A stretch of DNA of 64,000 nucleotides, taken from assembly GCF_040049215.1 (NCBI RefSeq), contig NZ_JBDZDN010000001.1:1426001-1490000 (forward strand). Direction: 5' to 3'. The notes under the pieces were generated by a model. It was not told where the DNA came from, searched no databases, and saw nothing but the letters and a program-made list of their open reading frames with translations. This DNA is from Mesorhizobium_K sp040049215. GTDB taxonomy: Bacteria; Pseudomonadota; Alphaproteobacteria; Rhizobiales; Rhizobiaceae. Numbering within the stretch: position 1 is the first letter of the stretch; the number at the start of each line of letters is the position of its first letter. Below, in pieces: positions 51,631-60,401 of the stretch. Made by a program: the position numbers and the translations under genes.

Positions 51631-51640
51631 GTTATATAAC
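51631..51640. promoter_or_regulatory. Probable MarR operator
   Basis: GTTATATAAC, a perfect 10-base palindrome inside a strongly AT-rich block that also carries ACTAGT and outer ACATT/AATGT arms (51623-51650). It lies 25 bases upstream of the MarR start in otherwise GC-rich DNA. Confidence 0.55.
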
Positions 51641-51820
51641 ATTGAATGTATTTGTCGAGAGGCCTTGGTGGGGAGGGACGTCAGGAGCTACGGATGGGAC
51701 GGCGCCGGCGCCTGCAAGCCGGATCTGCCGGCGTTGGAACAGCCGCCTGGTCGCCCGTCGACGCGAAGGCGCAATCCGGGACGTTCAGGGCCGGCCGACC
51801 GCCCCGATGAGGCTGGTCCG

Positions 51821-52807
51821 TCAGACCTTCTCCCAGCCACCGCTGTCGCCGGCGCGGAAGATCGCGTCGATGACCCTCTGGTTCTTCACCGAATTCTCCA
51901 GCGTGAAGACGGGATCTGCGGAACCCTTGGCGGCGCGGGCGAAGGCCTCGACCTGCAGCCGGTATTGCGACGCGCCGGGGAAGCGGAACACCGTCGCCTC
52001 GGTGTGGTTCTGGTTGTGCAACTCGACCCGATGATGGTCGTAGAGCCCGGCGTTGAAGGGCGCATGCACCTCGATGAAGCCCTTGTCGCCGTGGAACACC
52101 ATCAGCTGGCGGGCAGCCATCTGGGTCGACAGATAGAATGACAGCTCGAAATCGCCGAAATCGGCGCGGATCGAGGAATAGTTGTCCGTCTTGAACTTCT
52201 TGTCGCGCTCGACCGTCGCCATCACGCGCTTCGGCTCCTTGCCGGTAACGAAGCGCGTCGAGACGGTCGGATAGACGCCAATGTCAGGTAGCGCGCCGCC
52301 GCCGAGCGACAGCACATTGCGCATGTTCTTGGGATCGACGTTGTAGTAGGTGAACGCGCCCTGCACATAGCGCAGCGTGCCGATCGCGCCGGACGCGACG
52401 AGGTCGCGCACCTTGATCCACTGCGGGTGGTAGACCACCATGAAGGCTTCGCAGACCAGCACCTTCTTCTTGTCGCGCGCCTTGATGACCCTGGCGATGT
52501 CCTTGGCGTTCAGCGCCAATGGCTTCTCGACCAGGACGTGCTTGCCGGCGAGCGCCGCCTTCTCGGCCCATTCGATATGCTGCGACGTCGGCAGCGGAAT
52601 GTAAACGCCATCGATCGTATCGGACGCCAGCATCGCCTCGTAGGAGCCGAAGGCCTGCCTCGCGCCGAACCGTTCGGCGAGCGCTTTCGCCTTCTTCAGG
52701 TCGCGGCTGGCGATCCCGGCAAGGACACCGTTCTCAGCGTCGACGATCGCGGGAATAAGCTGCTCGCGCCCGATCTTGGCCGTCGACAAAACACCCCAGC
52801 GAAACAT
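51821..52807 (-). CDS. Gfo/Idh/MocA-family oxidoreductase
   Basis: 328 residues from ATG 52807 (GGGAGAAG ribosome site; the frame extends to 52906 without homology). The Rossmann domain starts RWGVLSTAKIGREQLIPAI and continues with VYIPLPTSQHIEWAEKAALA and the EKPLALN motif (about 92-98), whose Lys is catalytic in this family. The C-terminal sheet contains GALPDIGVYP with the expected Asp/Tyr positions. It oxidises or reduces a sugar or cyclitol using NAD(P). No sugar transporter is adjacent. Divergent from an aldo/keto reductase. Confidence 0.9.
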   Translation of the reverse strand: MFRWGVLSTAKIGREQLIPAIVDAENGVLAGIASRDLKKAKALAERFGARQAFGSYEAMLASDTIDGVYIPLPTSQHIEWAEKAALAGKHVLVEKPLALNAKDIARVIKARDKKKVLVCEAFMVVYHPQWIKVRDLVASGAIGTLRYVQGAFTYYNVDPKNMRNVLSLGGGALPDIGVYPTVSTRFVTGKEPKRVMATVERDKKFKTDNYSSIRADFGDFELSFYLSTQMAARQLMVFHGDKGFIEVHAPFNAGLYDHHRVELHNQNHTEATVFRFPGASQYRLQVEAFARAAKGSADPVFTLENSVKNQRVIDAIFRAGDSGGWEKV

Positions 52808-52965
52808 GGACTTCTCCCTCGTTACCTTGTGCGGACTGTCACGGGCTTTTCGCGCAGGCGCGCAGCTTTGCCCGAAATACCTGGCGATGCCAAGTTGTGG
52901 CTCCATGCAAAAGACCTGTGCGCGGCCGATCGTCGGTCCTACATTGGTGCTTCAAGGAGATCGCA

Positions 52966-53961
52966 ATGAAACACCGAAAACTCGGCGCCGAGCTCAGCGT
53001 CTTCCCGGTCGGCCTCGGCTGCATGGGCATGAGCGACGGCTATGGCGGCCAGGACGAGGCCGATGCGATCCGCACGCTTCACCGCGCGGTCGAACTCGGC
53101 GTCACGCTGTTCGACACGGCGGAGGTCTACGGCCCCTTCACCAACGAGGTGCTGGTCGGCAAGGCGCTCAAGCCGATGCGCGACAAGGTGAAGATCGCCA
53201 CCAAATTCGGCTTCAACATCGTCGAGACCCTGGAAGGGCCCAAGCAGCAGCCGGGGCTGAACAGCCGGCACGAACATGTCCGCGCCGTCGCCGAAGCCTC
53301 GCTGCAGCGCATGGGGCTGGACGTGATCGACCTATATTACCAGCACCGGGTCGACCCGGACGTGCCGATCGAGGATACCGTGGGCGCGATGGCGGAACTG
53401 GTGCGCGAGGGCAAGGTGCGCGCGCTCGGGCTTTCGGAGGCCGGCGTAGCAACCATCCGCCGGGCGCATGCGGTGCATCCGATCGCCGCCGTGCAGAGCG
53501 AATATTCGCTGTGGACGCGCGACCCCGAAAACGGCGTGCTCGATGTCTGCCGCGAACTCGGCATCGGCTTCGTGCCGTTCAGCCCGCTCGGCCGCGGCTT
53601 CCTCGCCGGAGCGATCAAGTCTACGGATCAGCTCGGCGCGGATGATTTCCGCCGCAGCCTGCCGCGCTTCAACGAGGACAACATCAGGCGCAATCTGGCT
53701 GTCGTGGCCAAGCTGGAGAAGCTCGCGGCCGACAAGGGCAACACGTCAGCGCAGCTCGCGCTCGCCTGGGTGCTAGCCCAGGGAGATTTCATCGTGCCCA
53801 TCCCCGGCTCGCGCAAGATCGCCAACCTGGAAGCGAATGTCGAAGCCGCTTCAATCGTGCTCAGCGACGCCGAACTCGCCGAGATCGGCGCGCTGGTGAC
53901 GCCGGACCAGATCGCCGGCAAGCGCTATGCCGACGAGGCGATGGCGCAGACCAACAGATAG
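52966..53961 (+). CDS. Aldo/keto reductase
   Basis: 331 residues from ATG 52966 (AAGGAGA site). The catalytic tetrad of the family can be placed: Asp in LFDTAEVYG, Tyr in the same motif, Lys in IATKFGFN and His in YYQHRVDPDVPIEDTVGAM. NADPH-binding residues lie in PGSRKIANLEANVEAASI near the C-terminus. The N-terminal GLGCMGMSDGYGG places it in the AKR13/YakC-like group acting on broad aldehydes. Divergent from a Gfo/Idh/MocA dehydrogenase; the two may share a promoter region. Confidence 0.93.
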   Translation: MKHRKLGAELSVFPVGLGCMGMSDGYGGQDEADAIRTLHRAVELGVTLFDTAEVYGPFTNEVLVGKALKPMRDKVKIATKFGFNIVETLEGPKQQPGLNSRHEHVRAVAEASLQRMGLDVIDLYYQHRVDPDVPIEDTVGAMAELVREGKVRALGLSEAGVATIRRAHAVHPIAAVQSEYSLWTRDPENGVLDVCRELGIGFVPFSPLGRGFLAGAIKSTDQLGADDFRRSLPRFNEDNIRRNLAVVAKLEKLAADKGNTSAQLALAWVLAQGDFIVPIPGSRKIANLEANVEAASIVLSDAELAEIGALVTPDQIAGKRYADEAMAQTNR

Positions 53962-54028
53962 TCCGGTTTCATTGCGTGTCCGCCGGACGCTTGGTAGATC
54001 GATGCGGGCAGGACGAGCCTATTGCGGA

Positions 54029-54385
54029 CTATTTCGAAGCGACGATCTCGCACGGACCGATCGAGCGCAACTTATACTTCGCAACGGCGCTTTTGCAGCT
54101 CTTCAAAGCACCCGCTTCGGCGGACTTCTGCGACCCGACATTGAAGGTCGCGCCGCAAAAGAAATACTCCCCGCCAATTCGCGTGGAAGCGTAGGCCGAA
54201 TGGCCGGAGGCTGCGACATAGTCCTTGTAGACCTTACCACAGCCTCCCGACGAGTTCGGCGGGATCACCATCCGGCGCTTTTTGTCGCCTACCTTCCCAG
54301 CGAGAGATTCCGCGGGGGCCGCGTTTGAGGCCGCAAGCGATATGGCGGCGCAAAGCGCAGCCGCAAAAATAGCCCTCATTTTCAT
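54029..54385 (-). CDS. Small secreted hypothetical protein
   Basis: 118 residues from ATG 54385, with a GGGGG stretch upstream; an ATG two codons later is also possible. The signal peptide is removed near residue 24 (SNAAPA|ESL). The mature part has four cysteines (GGCGKVY, YFFCGATF, LKSCKSA, GPCEIV), which may pair. KDYVAASGHSAYASTRIGGE resembles the repeated DUF4189-like small-protein pattern, but I cannot confirm a family. The DNA here is a little less GC-rich than its neighbours. Confidence 0.7.
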   Translation of the reverse strand: MKMRAIFAAALCAAISLAASNAAPAESLAGKVGDKKRRMVIPPNSSGGCGKVYKDYVAASGHSAYASTRIGGEYFFCGATFNVGSQKSAEAGALKSCKSAVAKYKLRSIGPCEIVASK

Positions 54386-54503
54386 TGTACCCCCGATCCC
54401 CTTGGGATTGCCAGTCGCCAAAATTATCTACTGATCGTGGATAGTAGAGTCCAGTCTATCTTCGTTTGAAGACTTTCCACCAGTGTTATACTTGAGGTCA
54501 CTT

Positions 54504-56912
54504 TTACCCCCTGAGCACGCCGCCCGTCTGCTTCTTCACGTTCTCGACGATGCGGCCGGCCAGCGCCTCGAAATCCTCGTCGGTGAGGGTCTTCTCGACC
54601 GGCTGGATCGAGACCTCGATGGCGATCGACTTCTTGCCCTCGCCTATCGAGGGTCCCTCGAAGAGGTCGAAGACCGAGACCCCTGATATCAGCTTCTTGT
54701 CGGCCGCGAGTGCTGCGCGGGTCAGCGCGCCCGCCTCTACCGCCTTGTCGACCACGAAGGCGAAGTCACGTTTGACCATCTGGAACGCCGACAGGTCGAG
54801 CCTGGGCTTGGTGCGCGTCGGCTTGGCTTTCGGCTCCGGCACGGCATCGACAAACACCTCAAAACCGCAGAGCGGACCCGACACGTCGAGCGTTTCCAGC
54901 GTCTTCGGGTGGAACTCGCCGAAATGCCCAAGCACCGTCTTGGGCCCAAGCTTGATCACGCCCGAGCGCCCCGGATGAAACCAGGCCGGGCCGCCGGCCT
55001 CGATCTGCAGCCGGTCGACGGGCGCGCCGCATGCTTCGAGTGCGGCGATCGCATCTGCCTTGGCGTCGAACACGCCGACCGCCTGCGTATTGCCGGCCCA
55101 GTGGCGGCCCGAACCGTCGAGCCTTGCAGTCCCTCGCCGGAGACCCGCCGCGACGCGGCGCTGCTTTTCCGGCGCGTCGCCCTCATAGGTTCCCGACACT
55201 TCGAACAAAGCAACGTCGCCGAAACCCTTGTCGGCGTTGCGCTGCGCGGCCGCGATCAGGCCGGGCAGCAGCGAGGGCCGCATGTCGGACATATCAGCCG
55301 CGATCGGGTTGGCGAGCTTGAGTTCCTCTTGCCCGCCGCCGAACAGCTCAGCGTGCTTTGCCGGGATGAACGACCAGGTGACCGCCTCCATCATTCCGCG
55401 CACGGCGAGCGCGCGCTTCGCCGCGCGGGTGCGGATTTGCAGCACCGTCAGGATTTTGGCGTTGACCGCGCCGAGGCTGGCGAGCGGCTGCGGCTCGATC
55501 TTGTCGACGCCATGGATGCGCATGACCTCTTCCACGAGGTCGGCCTTGCCCTCGACGTCCGGCCGCCAGGACGGCACGGTAACGTCGACCACGTCGCCAC
55601 TGCCCTTCGGCATGAGACCGAGCCGTTTCAATATGTCGAGGCTCTCGGCCTTCGGCACCTCGATGCCGGTCAGCCGCTTCACTTCGGACAACGGGAAGGC
55701 GACGGTTTTGGGTGTATGGCCAGCATAGCCGACCAGCTCGGTCTCGCTCGCCTCGCCGCCGCAGAAATCGAGCACCATCCTGGTCGCCAGCTGGACGCCC
55801 GGCACCATGAACTCAGGATCGACGCCGCGCTCAAAACGGTAGCGCGCGTCGGTGATGATGCCGAGTTCGCGGCCGGTGCGGGCGATGTTGAGCGGCTCCC
55901 ACAGCGCCGACTCGATCAGCACGTCGCTCGTCGCCTCGTCGCAGCCCGAATGTTCGCCGCCCATGATGCCGGCGACGGATTCCACGCCGTTATCGTCGGC
56001 AATGACGCACATCTCGGGCGTCAGCCCGTATTCGCGTCCGTCGAGCGCAAGCACCTTTTCGCCGTCTTTGGCGCGGCGCACGACGAGATTGCCGGCGACT
56101 TTCTTCGCATCGAAGACGTGCAGGGGACGGCCGCGGTCGAAGGTGATGTAGTTGGTGATGTCGACCAGCGCGTTGATGGGGCGCAGGCCGATGGCGATCA
56201 GCCGCTGCTGCAGCCATTTCGGCGAGGGGCCGTTCTTGACGCCACGCACCAGCCGCAGGGCGAAGCCTGGGCAGAGCTCCGGTGCCTCGATCTTCACCTT
56301 CACCGGGCATTCGCCCTTGCCAGGAACCGGGGCAACAGAACCGTCCTTCAGCCTGCCCAGCCCGGAAGCGGCCAGGTCACGCGCGATGCCGAAGATGCCG
56401 GTCGCGTCCGGCCGGTTCGGGGTCAGGCCGATCTCGATCACCGGATCGTCGAGCTTCGCATAGGCCGCGTAGCTCGTGCCGACCGGTGCATCGGCAGGCA
56501 GCTCGATGATGCCGTCGTGCTCGTCCGACAGTTCCAGCTCGCGCTCCGAGCACATCATGCCAAAACTCTCGACGCCGCGTATCTTGCCGACCGACAGCGT
56601 CACGTCGATGCCGGGCACATAGGCGCCTGGCGCAGCGAAGGCGCCGACCAGGCCCGCGCGCGCGTTGGGCGCTCCGCATACGACCTGGACGGGCGGCTTT
56701 CCATCGCCTGTATCCACCGTCAGCACGCGCAACCGGTCGGCATCTGGATGCTGCACGGCAGTCAGCACCTTGGCGATGACGAATGGTTTCAGGCCGGCCT
56801 TGTCGTCGACATGCTCGACCTCGAGACCGATCGAGGTCAGCCGCTCGACGATCTCGGCAAGCGTCGCTTCGGTCTCGAGGTGGTCCTTGAGCCAGGAAAG
56901 GGTAAGCTTCAT
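54504..56912 (-). CDS. pheT: Phenylalanyl-tRNA synthetase beta subunit
   Basis: 802 residues, normal bacterial length. The domains in order are: EMAP/OB tRNA-binding domain (about 40-150; VVCGAPNARAGLVGAFAAPG), B3/B4 editing domain (about 210-390), B5 (about 405-475), the catalytic-like core and the C-terminal anticodon-binding FDX-ACB domain (about 705-800; FQMVKRDFAFVVDK). It forms an alpha2-beta2 enzyme with PheS. Unusually it does not follow pheS directly: a GFA-family gene lies between them and overlaps the pheT start. Confidence 0.97.
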   Translation of the reverse strand: MKLTLSWLKDHLETEATLAEIVERLTSIGLEVEHVDDKAGLKPFVIAKVLTAVQHPDADRLRVLTVDTGDGKPPVQVVCGAPNARAGLVGAFAAPGAYVPGIDVTLSVGKIRGVESFGMMCSERELELSDEHDGIIELPADAPVGTSYAAYAKLDDPVIEIGLTPNRPDATGIFGIARDLAASGLGRLKDGSVAPVPGKGECPVKVKIEAPELCPGFALRLVRGVKNGPSPKWLQQRLIAIGLRPINALVDITNYITFDRGRPLHVFDAKKVAGNLVVRRAKDGEKVLALDGREYGLTPEMCVIADDNGVESVAGIMGGEHSGCDEATSDVLIESALWEPLNIARTGRELGIITDARYRFERGVDPEFMVPGVQLATRMVLDFCGGEASETELVGYAGHTPKTVAFPLSEVKRLTGIEVPKAESLDILKRLGLMPKGSGDVVDVTVPSWRPDVEGKADLVEEVMRIHGVDKIEPQPLASLGAVNAKILTVLQIRTRAAKRALAVRGMMEAVTWSFIPAKHAELFGGGQEELKLANPIAADMSDMRPSLLPGLIAAAQRNADKGFGDVALFEVSGTYEGDAPEKQRRVAAGLRRGTARLDGSGRHWAGNTQAVGVFDAKADAIAALEACGAPVDRLQIEAGGPAWFHPGRSGVIKLGPKTVLGHFGEFHPKTLETLDVSGPLCGFEVFVDAVPEPKAKPTRTKPRLDLSAFQMVKRDFAFVVDKAVEAGALTRAALAADKKLISGVSVFDLFEGPSIGEGKKSIAIEVSIQPVEKTLTDEDFEALAGRIVENVKKQTGGVLRG

Positions 56913-57334
56913 GATCTTGTCCCGTCAGGTCTCGGCACGCTGGTCCCGACATGACGCGGCAGCCCGTCCGGCATGTGCAGGTAGGGCAGTTGCTCGCGCA
57001 CATAGGCGTGTAGCGTCGGCTTGTAGTTCTGCGGCGCGTCCATCGCACCGAGCATGAAATAGATCGTCTCGCCGATGCGCTCGTCGGCATAGGCGATGGG
57101 CGAGCCGCAGACACCGCAGAAGCTGCGCGTCACGGGCCCGTTGTCGAAGCTCCTCAGCGTCTCGCCGGTGATCGCCACCTCATCCGCCATGAAACCGACG
57201 AACGCCGACACCGGCGCGCCGGTCGCCTTGCGGCAGTCGCCGCAATGGCAATAGCTCACGTGGTTCGGTGCGGCCGAGGCCTCGAACCGCACCGCGCCGC
57301 AGCGGCATCCGCCAGTGTGGAGCGTTGTGGTCAC
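56909..57334 (-). CDS. GFA/CENP-V-fold zinc protein between pheS and pheT
   Basis: 141 residues from GTG 57334, overlapping the pheS stop (GTGA); its own stop overlaps the pheT start (ATGA). The zinc-binding cysteines of the glutathione-dependent formaldehyde-activating fold are present: GGCRCGAVRFEA, VSYCHCGDCRKATGAPVSAF and RSFCGVCGSPIAY. Many members are annotated as Gfa, but most have unproven activities. The placement guarantees co-translation with phenylalanyl-tRNA synthetase. Confidence 0.88.
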   Translation of the reverse strand: MTTTLHTGGCRCGAVRFEASAAPNHVSYCHCGDCRKATGAPVSAFVGFMADEVAITGETLRSFDNGPVTRSFCGVCGSPIAYADERIGETIYFMLGAMDAPQNYKPTLHAYVREQLPYLHMPDGLPRHVGTSVPRPDGTRS

Positions 57335-58416
57335 GCGCTCAGCCCTCCGAACAGCGTCGGCATGTCGAGCGGGCGAAAACCGTAATGCTGGAGCCAGCGC
57401 ACATCCGCGTCGAAGAAGGCGCGGAGATCCGGCATGCCGTATTTCAGCATGGCGATGCGGTCGATGCCCATGCCCCAGGCAAAACCCTGGTACTCGTCCG
57501 GATCGAGCCCGCCGAAGCGCAGCACGTTGGGATGCACCATGCCGCAGCCCAGGATCTCCATCCAGTCGTTGCCCTCGCCGAAGCGCACCTCGCCCGGCCG
57601 CGAACGGTCGCACTGGATGTCGACTTCCAGGCTCGGCTCGGTGAACGGGAAGAAGCTCGGCCGGAACCGCATTTTTAGCTGTGGCACTTCGAAGAACGCC
57701 TTGCAGAACTCCTCCAGCACCCAGCGCATGTTGGCGACATTCGCGCTTCTGTCGATCACCAGCCCCTCGAGCTGGTGGAACATCGGCGTGTGCGTGGCGT
57801 CCGAATCCATCCGATAGGTTTTTCCGGGAATGACGATGCGGATCGGCGGCTTCTGCGCCTCCATGGTGCGTATCTGCACCGGCGAGGTGTGGGTGCGCAG
57901 CAGCTTCGGCTGATGGCCGTCGACGCCGTTCAGGAAAAACGTGTCGTGCATCTCGCGCGCCGGGTGTCCCTCCGGGAAATTCAGCGCGGTGAAATTATAG
58001 TGGTCCGTCTCGATGTCAGGCCCTTCGGCGATCGAAAAACCCATGTCGCCGAAGATCGCCGCGATCTCATCGGTGACTTGGCTGATCGGGTGGATGCGTC
58101 CGCGCTCCGCAGGCGACTGGCGCACCGGCAAGGTGACGTCGACCTTCTCGGCCACGAGCCGCGCCGAGATCGCCACATCCTTCAACTCGGCCTTGCGCGC
58201 CGAGAGCGCCTCGGTGATGCGGTTCTTCAGCCCGTTGATGACGGGGCCTTTGGTCTGCCGCTCCTCCGGCGTCATCGCGCCAAGCGTCTTCAAAAGCTCC
58301 GACACCGAGCCCTTCTTGCCGAGCGCGGCGACGCGAACCGCCTCGATCGCCTGCTCGTCGGGCGCGGCTGCGATCTCGGCCATCAGGGAATTTTCGAGAG
58401 TTTCCATGTCGCTCAT
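57331..58416 (-). CDS. pheS: Phenylalanyl-tRNA synthetase alpha subunit
   Basis: 361 residues. The N-terminal coiled coil (to about 90) binds tRNA. The class II catalytic core follows, with motif 1-2 region HPISQVTDEIAAIFGDMGF, motif 2 LLRTHTSPVQIRTM and motif 3 GLDPDEYQGFAWGMGIDRIAM. FRPSFFPFTEPSLEVD holds the phenylalanine pocket. It charges tRNA-Phe together with PheT. A terminator hairpin separates it from rplT upstream. Confidence 0.97.
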   Translation of the reverse strand: MSDMETLENSLMAEIAAAPDEQAIEAVRVAALGKKGSVSELLKTLGAMTPEERQTKGPVINGLKNRITEALSARKAELKDVAISARLVAEKVDVTLPVRQSPAERGRIHPISQVTDEIAAIFGDMGFSIAEGPDIETDHYNFTALNFPEGHPAREMHDTFFLNGVDGHQPKLLRTHTSPVQIRTMEAQKPPIRIVIPGKTYRMDSDATHTPMFHQLEGLVIDRSANVANMRWVLEEFCKAFFEVPQLKMRFRPSFFPFTEPSLEVDIQCDRSRPGEVRFGEGNDWMEILGCGMVHPNVLRFGGLDPDEYQGFAWGMGIDRIAMLKYGMPDLRAFFDADVRWLQHYGFRPLDMPTLFGGLSA

Positions 58417-58445
58417 GTTCCGGTCCCGAGGGGCTATGCGGGCAT

Positions 58446-58481
58446 AAGAAAAACCCGCGCCAGCCGTGCCAGCGCGGGTTT
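58446..58481 (-). terminator. Terminator/attenuator between rplT and pheS
   Basis: AAACCCGCGC (58451-58460) pairs with GCGCGGGTTT (58472-58481), a 10-base stem. On the minus strand the stem is followed by TTTCTTAT. It ends the rpmI-rplT transcript and, if partial, limits read-through into pheS. The 38 bases between the rplT stop and the hairpin are too short for a Phe-rich leader peptide. Confidence 0.85.
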
Positions 58482-58518
58482 CCCAAATCAGAATTTATCG
58501 TGCTTGGGAAGGCGCTGG

Positions 58519-58920
58519 TTAGGCAACAGCGCTTTCAAAAGCGTTCGGGGTGGTGTCCTTCAGATATTCGAGCGCGGTCTTGGCCTTGGCCACGAGCGCG
58601 GCGAAAGCCTGCGGCTCGTGGATCGCCATGTCCGACAGCACCTTGCGGTCGATTTCGATGCCGGCCTTGTTCAGCCCGTCTATGAACCGCCCATAGGTCA
58701 GGCCGTGCTCGCGCACGGCCGCGTTGATGCGCTGGACCCAGAGTGCGCGGAAGTTGCGCTTGCGGTTCTTGCGGTCGCGATAGGCGTATTGCAGCGACTT
58801 CTCGACCGCCTGCTTGGCGATGCGGATGGTGTTCTTGCGGCGGCCGTAGAAGCCCTTGGCGGCGTCCAGGACCTTCTTGTGCTTGGCGTGGGCGGTGACG
58901 CCTCTCTTTACGCGTGCCAT
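58519..58920 (-). CDS. rplT: 50S ribosomal protein L20
   Basis: 133 residues, typical for alphaproteobacteria (a little longer than the E. coli protein). MARVKRGVTAHAKHKKVLDAAKGF-type start with YGRRKNTIRIAKQAVEKSL and FRALWVQRINAAVREHGL are diagnostic. L20 binds 23S rRNA early in 50S assembly and represses its own operon in other bacteria. Located 37 bases after rpmI. Confidence 0.98.
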   Translation of the reverse strand: MARVKRGVTAHAKHKKVLDAAKGFYGRRKNTIRIAKQAVEKSLQYAYRDRKNRKRNFRALWVQRINAAVREHGLTYGRFIDGLNKAGIEIDRKVLSDMAIHEPQAFAALVAKAKTALEYLKDTTPNAFESAVA

Positions 58921-58957
58921 GTCATGATCTCCTTAAAACTGTTCCAGAGCCGGGCGC

Positions 58958-59161
58958 TTAGAGGCCGTTCGGCAGAAAATTCTTGATGACCTTCTTGCCG
59001 TCCGGTTCAGCCAGAACCATCGTGCCGCGGGCATTTCGAATGAACTTGTTGGAACGCTTGATCATGCCGTGACGCTTGCCGGCCGCGGCCGACAGGACTT
59101 TACCCGTACCTGTGATCTTGAACCGCTTCTTGGCGGCCGATTTGGTCTTCATCTTGGGCAT
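58958..59161 (-). CDS. rpmI: 50S ribosomal protein L35
   Basis: 67 residues from ATG 59161 with an AAGGAG site; the 19-codon upstream extension of the frame is not part of L35. MPKMKTKSAAKKRFKITGTG and HGMIKRSNKFIRNARG are the family hallmarks. It leads the rpmI-rplT pair. In most bacteria infC would lie directly upstream, but here infC is 4.4 kb away. Confidence 0.97.
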   Translation of the reverse strand: MPKMKTKSAAKKRFKITGTGKVLSAAAGKRHGMIKRSNKFIRNARGTMVLAEPDGKKVIKNFLPNGL

Positions 59162-59327
59162 TTTGCTACTCCTTGCCGGGGCCGTAACGCCCCTGTTGTT
59201 GTTTTCCTGGCCGACCAAAGCCTGGAACGCATGAAAAACCGCCTCGGCATGCCCTGCCGGACGGTTATGGACGCGGGCTCATAGCAGCGAGCGAGCGAAA
59301 GCGCAACCGGGAAGCCGCAATCCCAGC

Positions 59328-60323
59328 TCAATCCCCGGGCGCGTGGCGATTTCCCCTGTACCGGCTCCCGGCGCGCGCCAGGAGCGGAAGAAGAAGCGAG
59401 ATGCCGGTGCCGACCAGCGCGGAGACGAGGGCCAGCAGATGGGTATTGATGCTCGCCTTGGCGAGCATGGCGAGCGACGCGGCATCCTTGTCCGCTCCGA
59501 AGGCGGCGGCGCCGGCAACGATGCCGGCGGGATAAGTGCCCACGCCGGCCGGCGCATGCACCGGCAACACGGAGGAGAGTTCCCCGCCCAGCGCCCCGCC
59601 CAGGCAGGCGGCGACCGGGCCGACGCCCATCAGCCCCAGCACCCAGGCGAGCGCCGCCACCTTCACGCCCCAGTTGAGCACGGTGAGCAGCCAGGCGCGC
59701 ACGAACGCGGCAAGGTCGCGCGGTATGCCGTCGTCGATCTCGTCGATGAGCTTCGAAAACCGCTGCGGCAGCCTCTCGCGCGCCGCCGCCAAGACCGGAT
59801 CGCGAAATGGGACGACGGCGAGCGGCGATACCAGGAAGGCAAGCCAGGTCCCGCACGCCCAGGCGCTGAACCCCGCTCCGGCGACCAGGCCTACTCCCGC
59901 GGCGGCCAGCAGTGCGTGCAGGTCGAGCAGCCTCAGCACGAGCAGCGCCGACGTCCCGTGCGCCAGAGGCACGCCGAATTCCGAGCGCATCAGCAGCGGA
60001 AAGCTGGTCTCGCCGGTCCTCAGCGGCAGCACGATGTTGAGGATGTTGTGAACCTGGGTGACGCGGAACAACCACAGGAACCGGCCGGCGGTCTCGCGCG
60101 GAAAATAGTCCCTGATGCGATGGGCGCGCACGAAATAGGTGGCGACCAGCAGCGCGAGGGCGAGCAGGATCTTGGGCAGACCCACCTCCCGCCACGCCGC
60201 GAGAATGGAGGTCCAGCCCCACATCCACTGGACGAAGACGGCATAGACCAGGATCAGCAATGTGGCGAGCAGTGCGATCCGGTGCCGCGCCGCCCAGTTC
60301 CTCTCGGTTGCGCGCCGGGTCAT
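59328..60323 (-). CDS. Lysylphosphatidylglycerol synthase TM-region family (UPF0104) membrane protein
   Basis: 331 residues with about eight membrane helices. The conserved first cytoplasmic stretch YFVRAHRIRDYF and the loop NILNIVLPLRTGETSFPLLM match the UPF0104/LPG_synthase_TM family, as do LSSVLPVHAPAGVGTYPAG near residue 255. No soluble aminoacyl-transfer domain is present, so it is more likely a flippase-like or lipid-handling protein than an MprF enzyme. Divergent from a GT2 glycosyltransferase, 78 bases between starts, suggesting a common role in glycolipid transport. Confidence 0.87.
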   Translation of the reverse strand: MTRRATERNWAARHRIALLATLLILVYAVFVQWMWGWTSILAAWREVGLPKILLALALLVATYFVRAHRIRDYFPRETAGRFLWLFRVTQVHNILNIVLPLRTGETSFPLLMRSEFGVPLAHGTSALLVLRLLDLHALLAAAGVGLVAGAGFSAWACGTWLAFLVSPLAVVPFRDPVLAAARERLPQRFSKLIDEIDDGIPRDLAAFVRAWLLTVLNWGVKVAALAWVLGLMGVGPVAACLGGALGGELSSVLPVHAPAGVGTYPAGIVAGAAAFGADKDAASLAMLAKASINTHLLALVSALVGTGISLLLPLLARAGSRYRGNRHAPGD

Positions 60324-60401
60324 TGCGCCGCTCGCGATTGTCTAAAGCGGCCCGCTGCTGTAACAGGGCCGCCCAAAGCCGGACTTTCCGGAGAGATTGG
60401 T

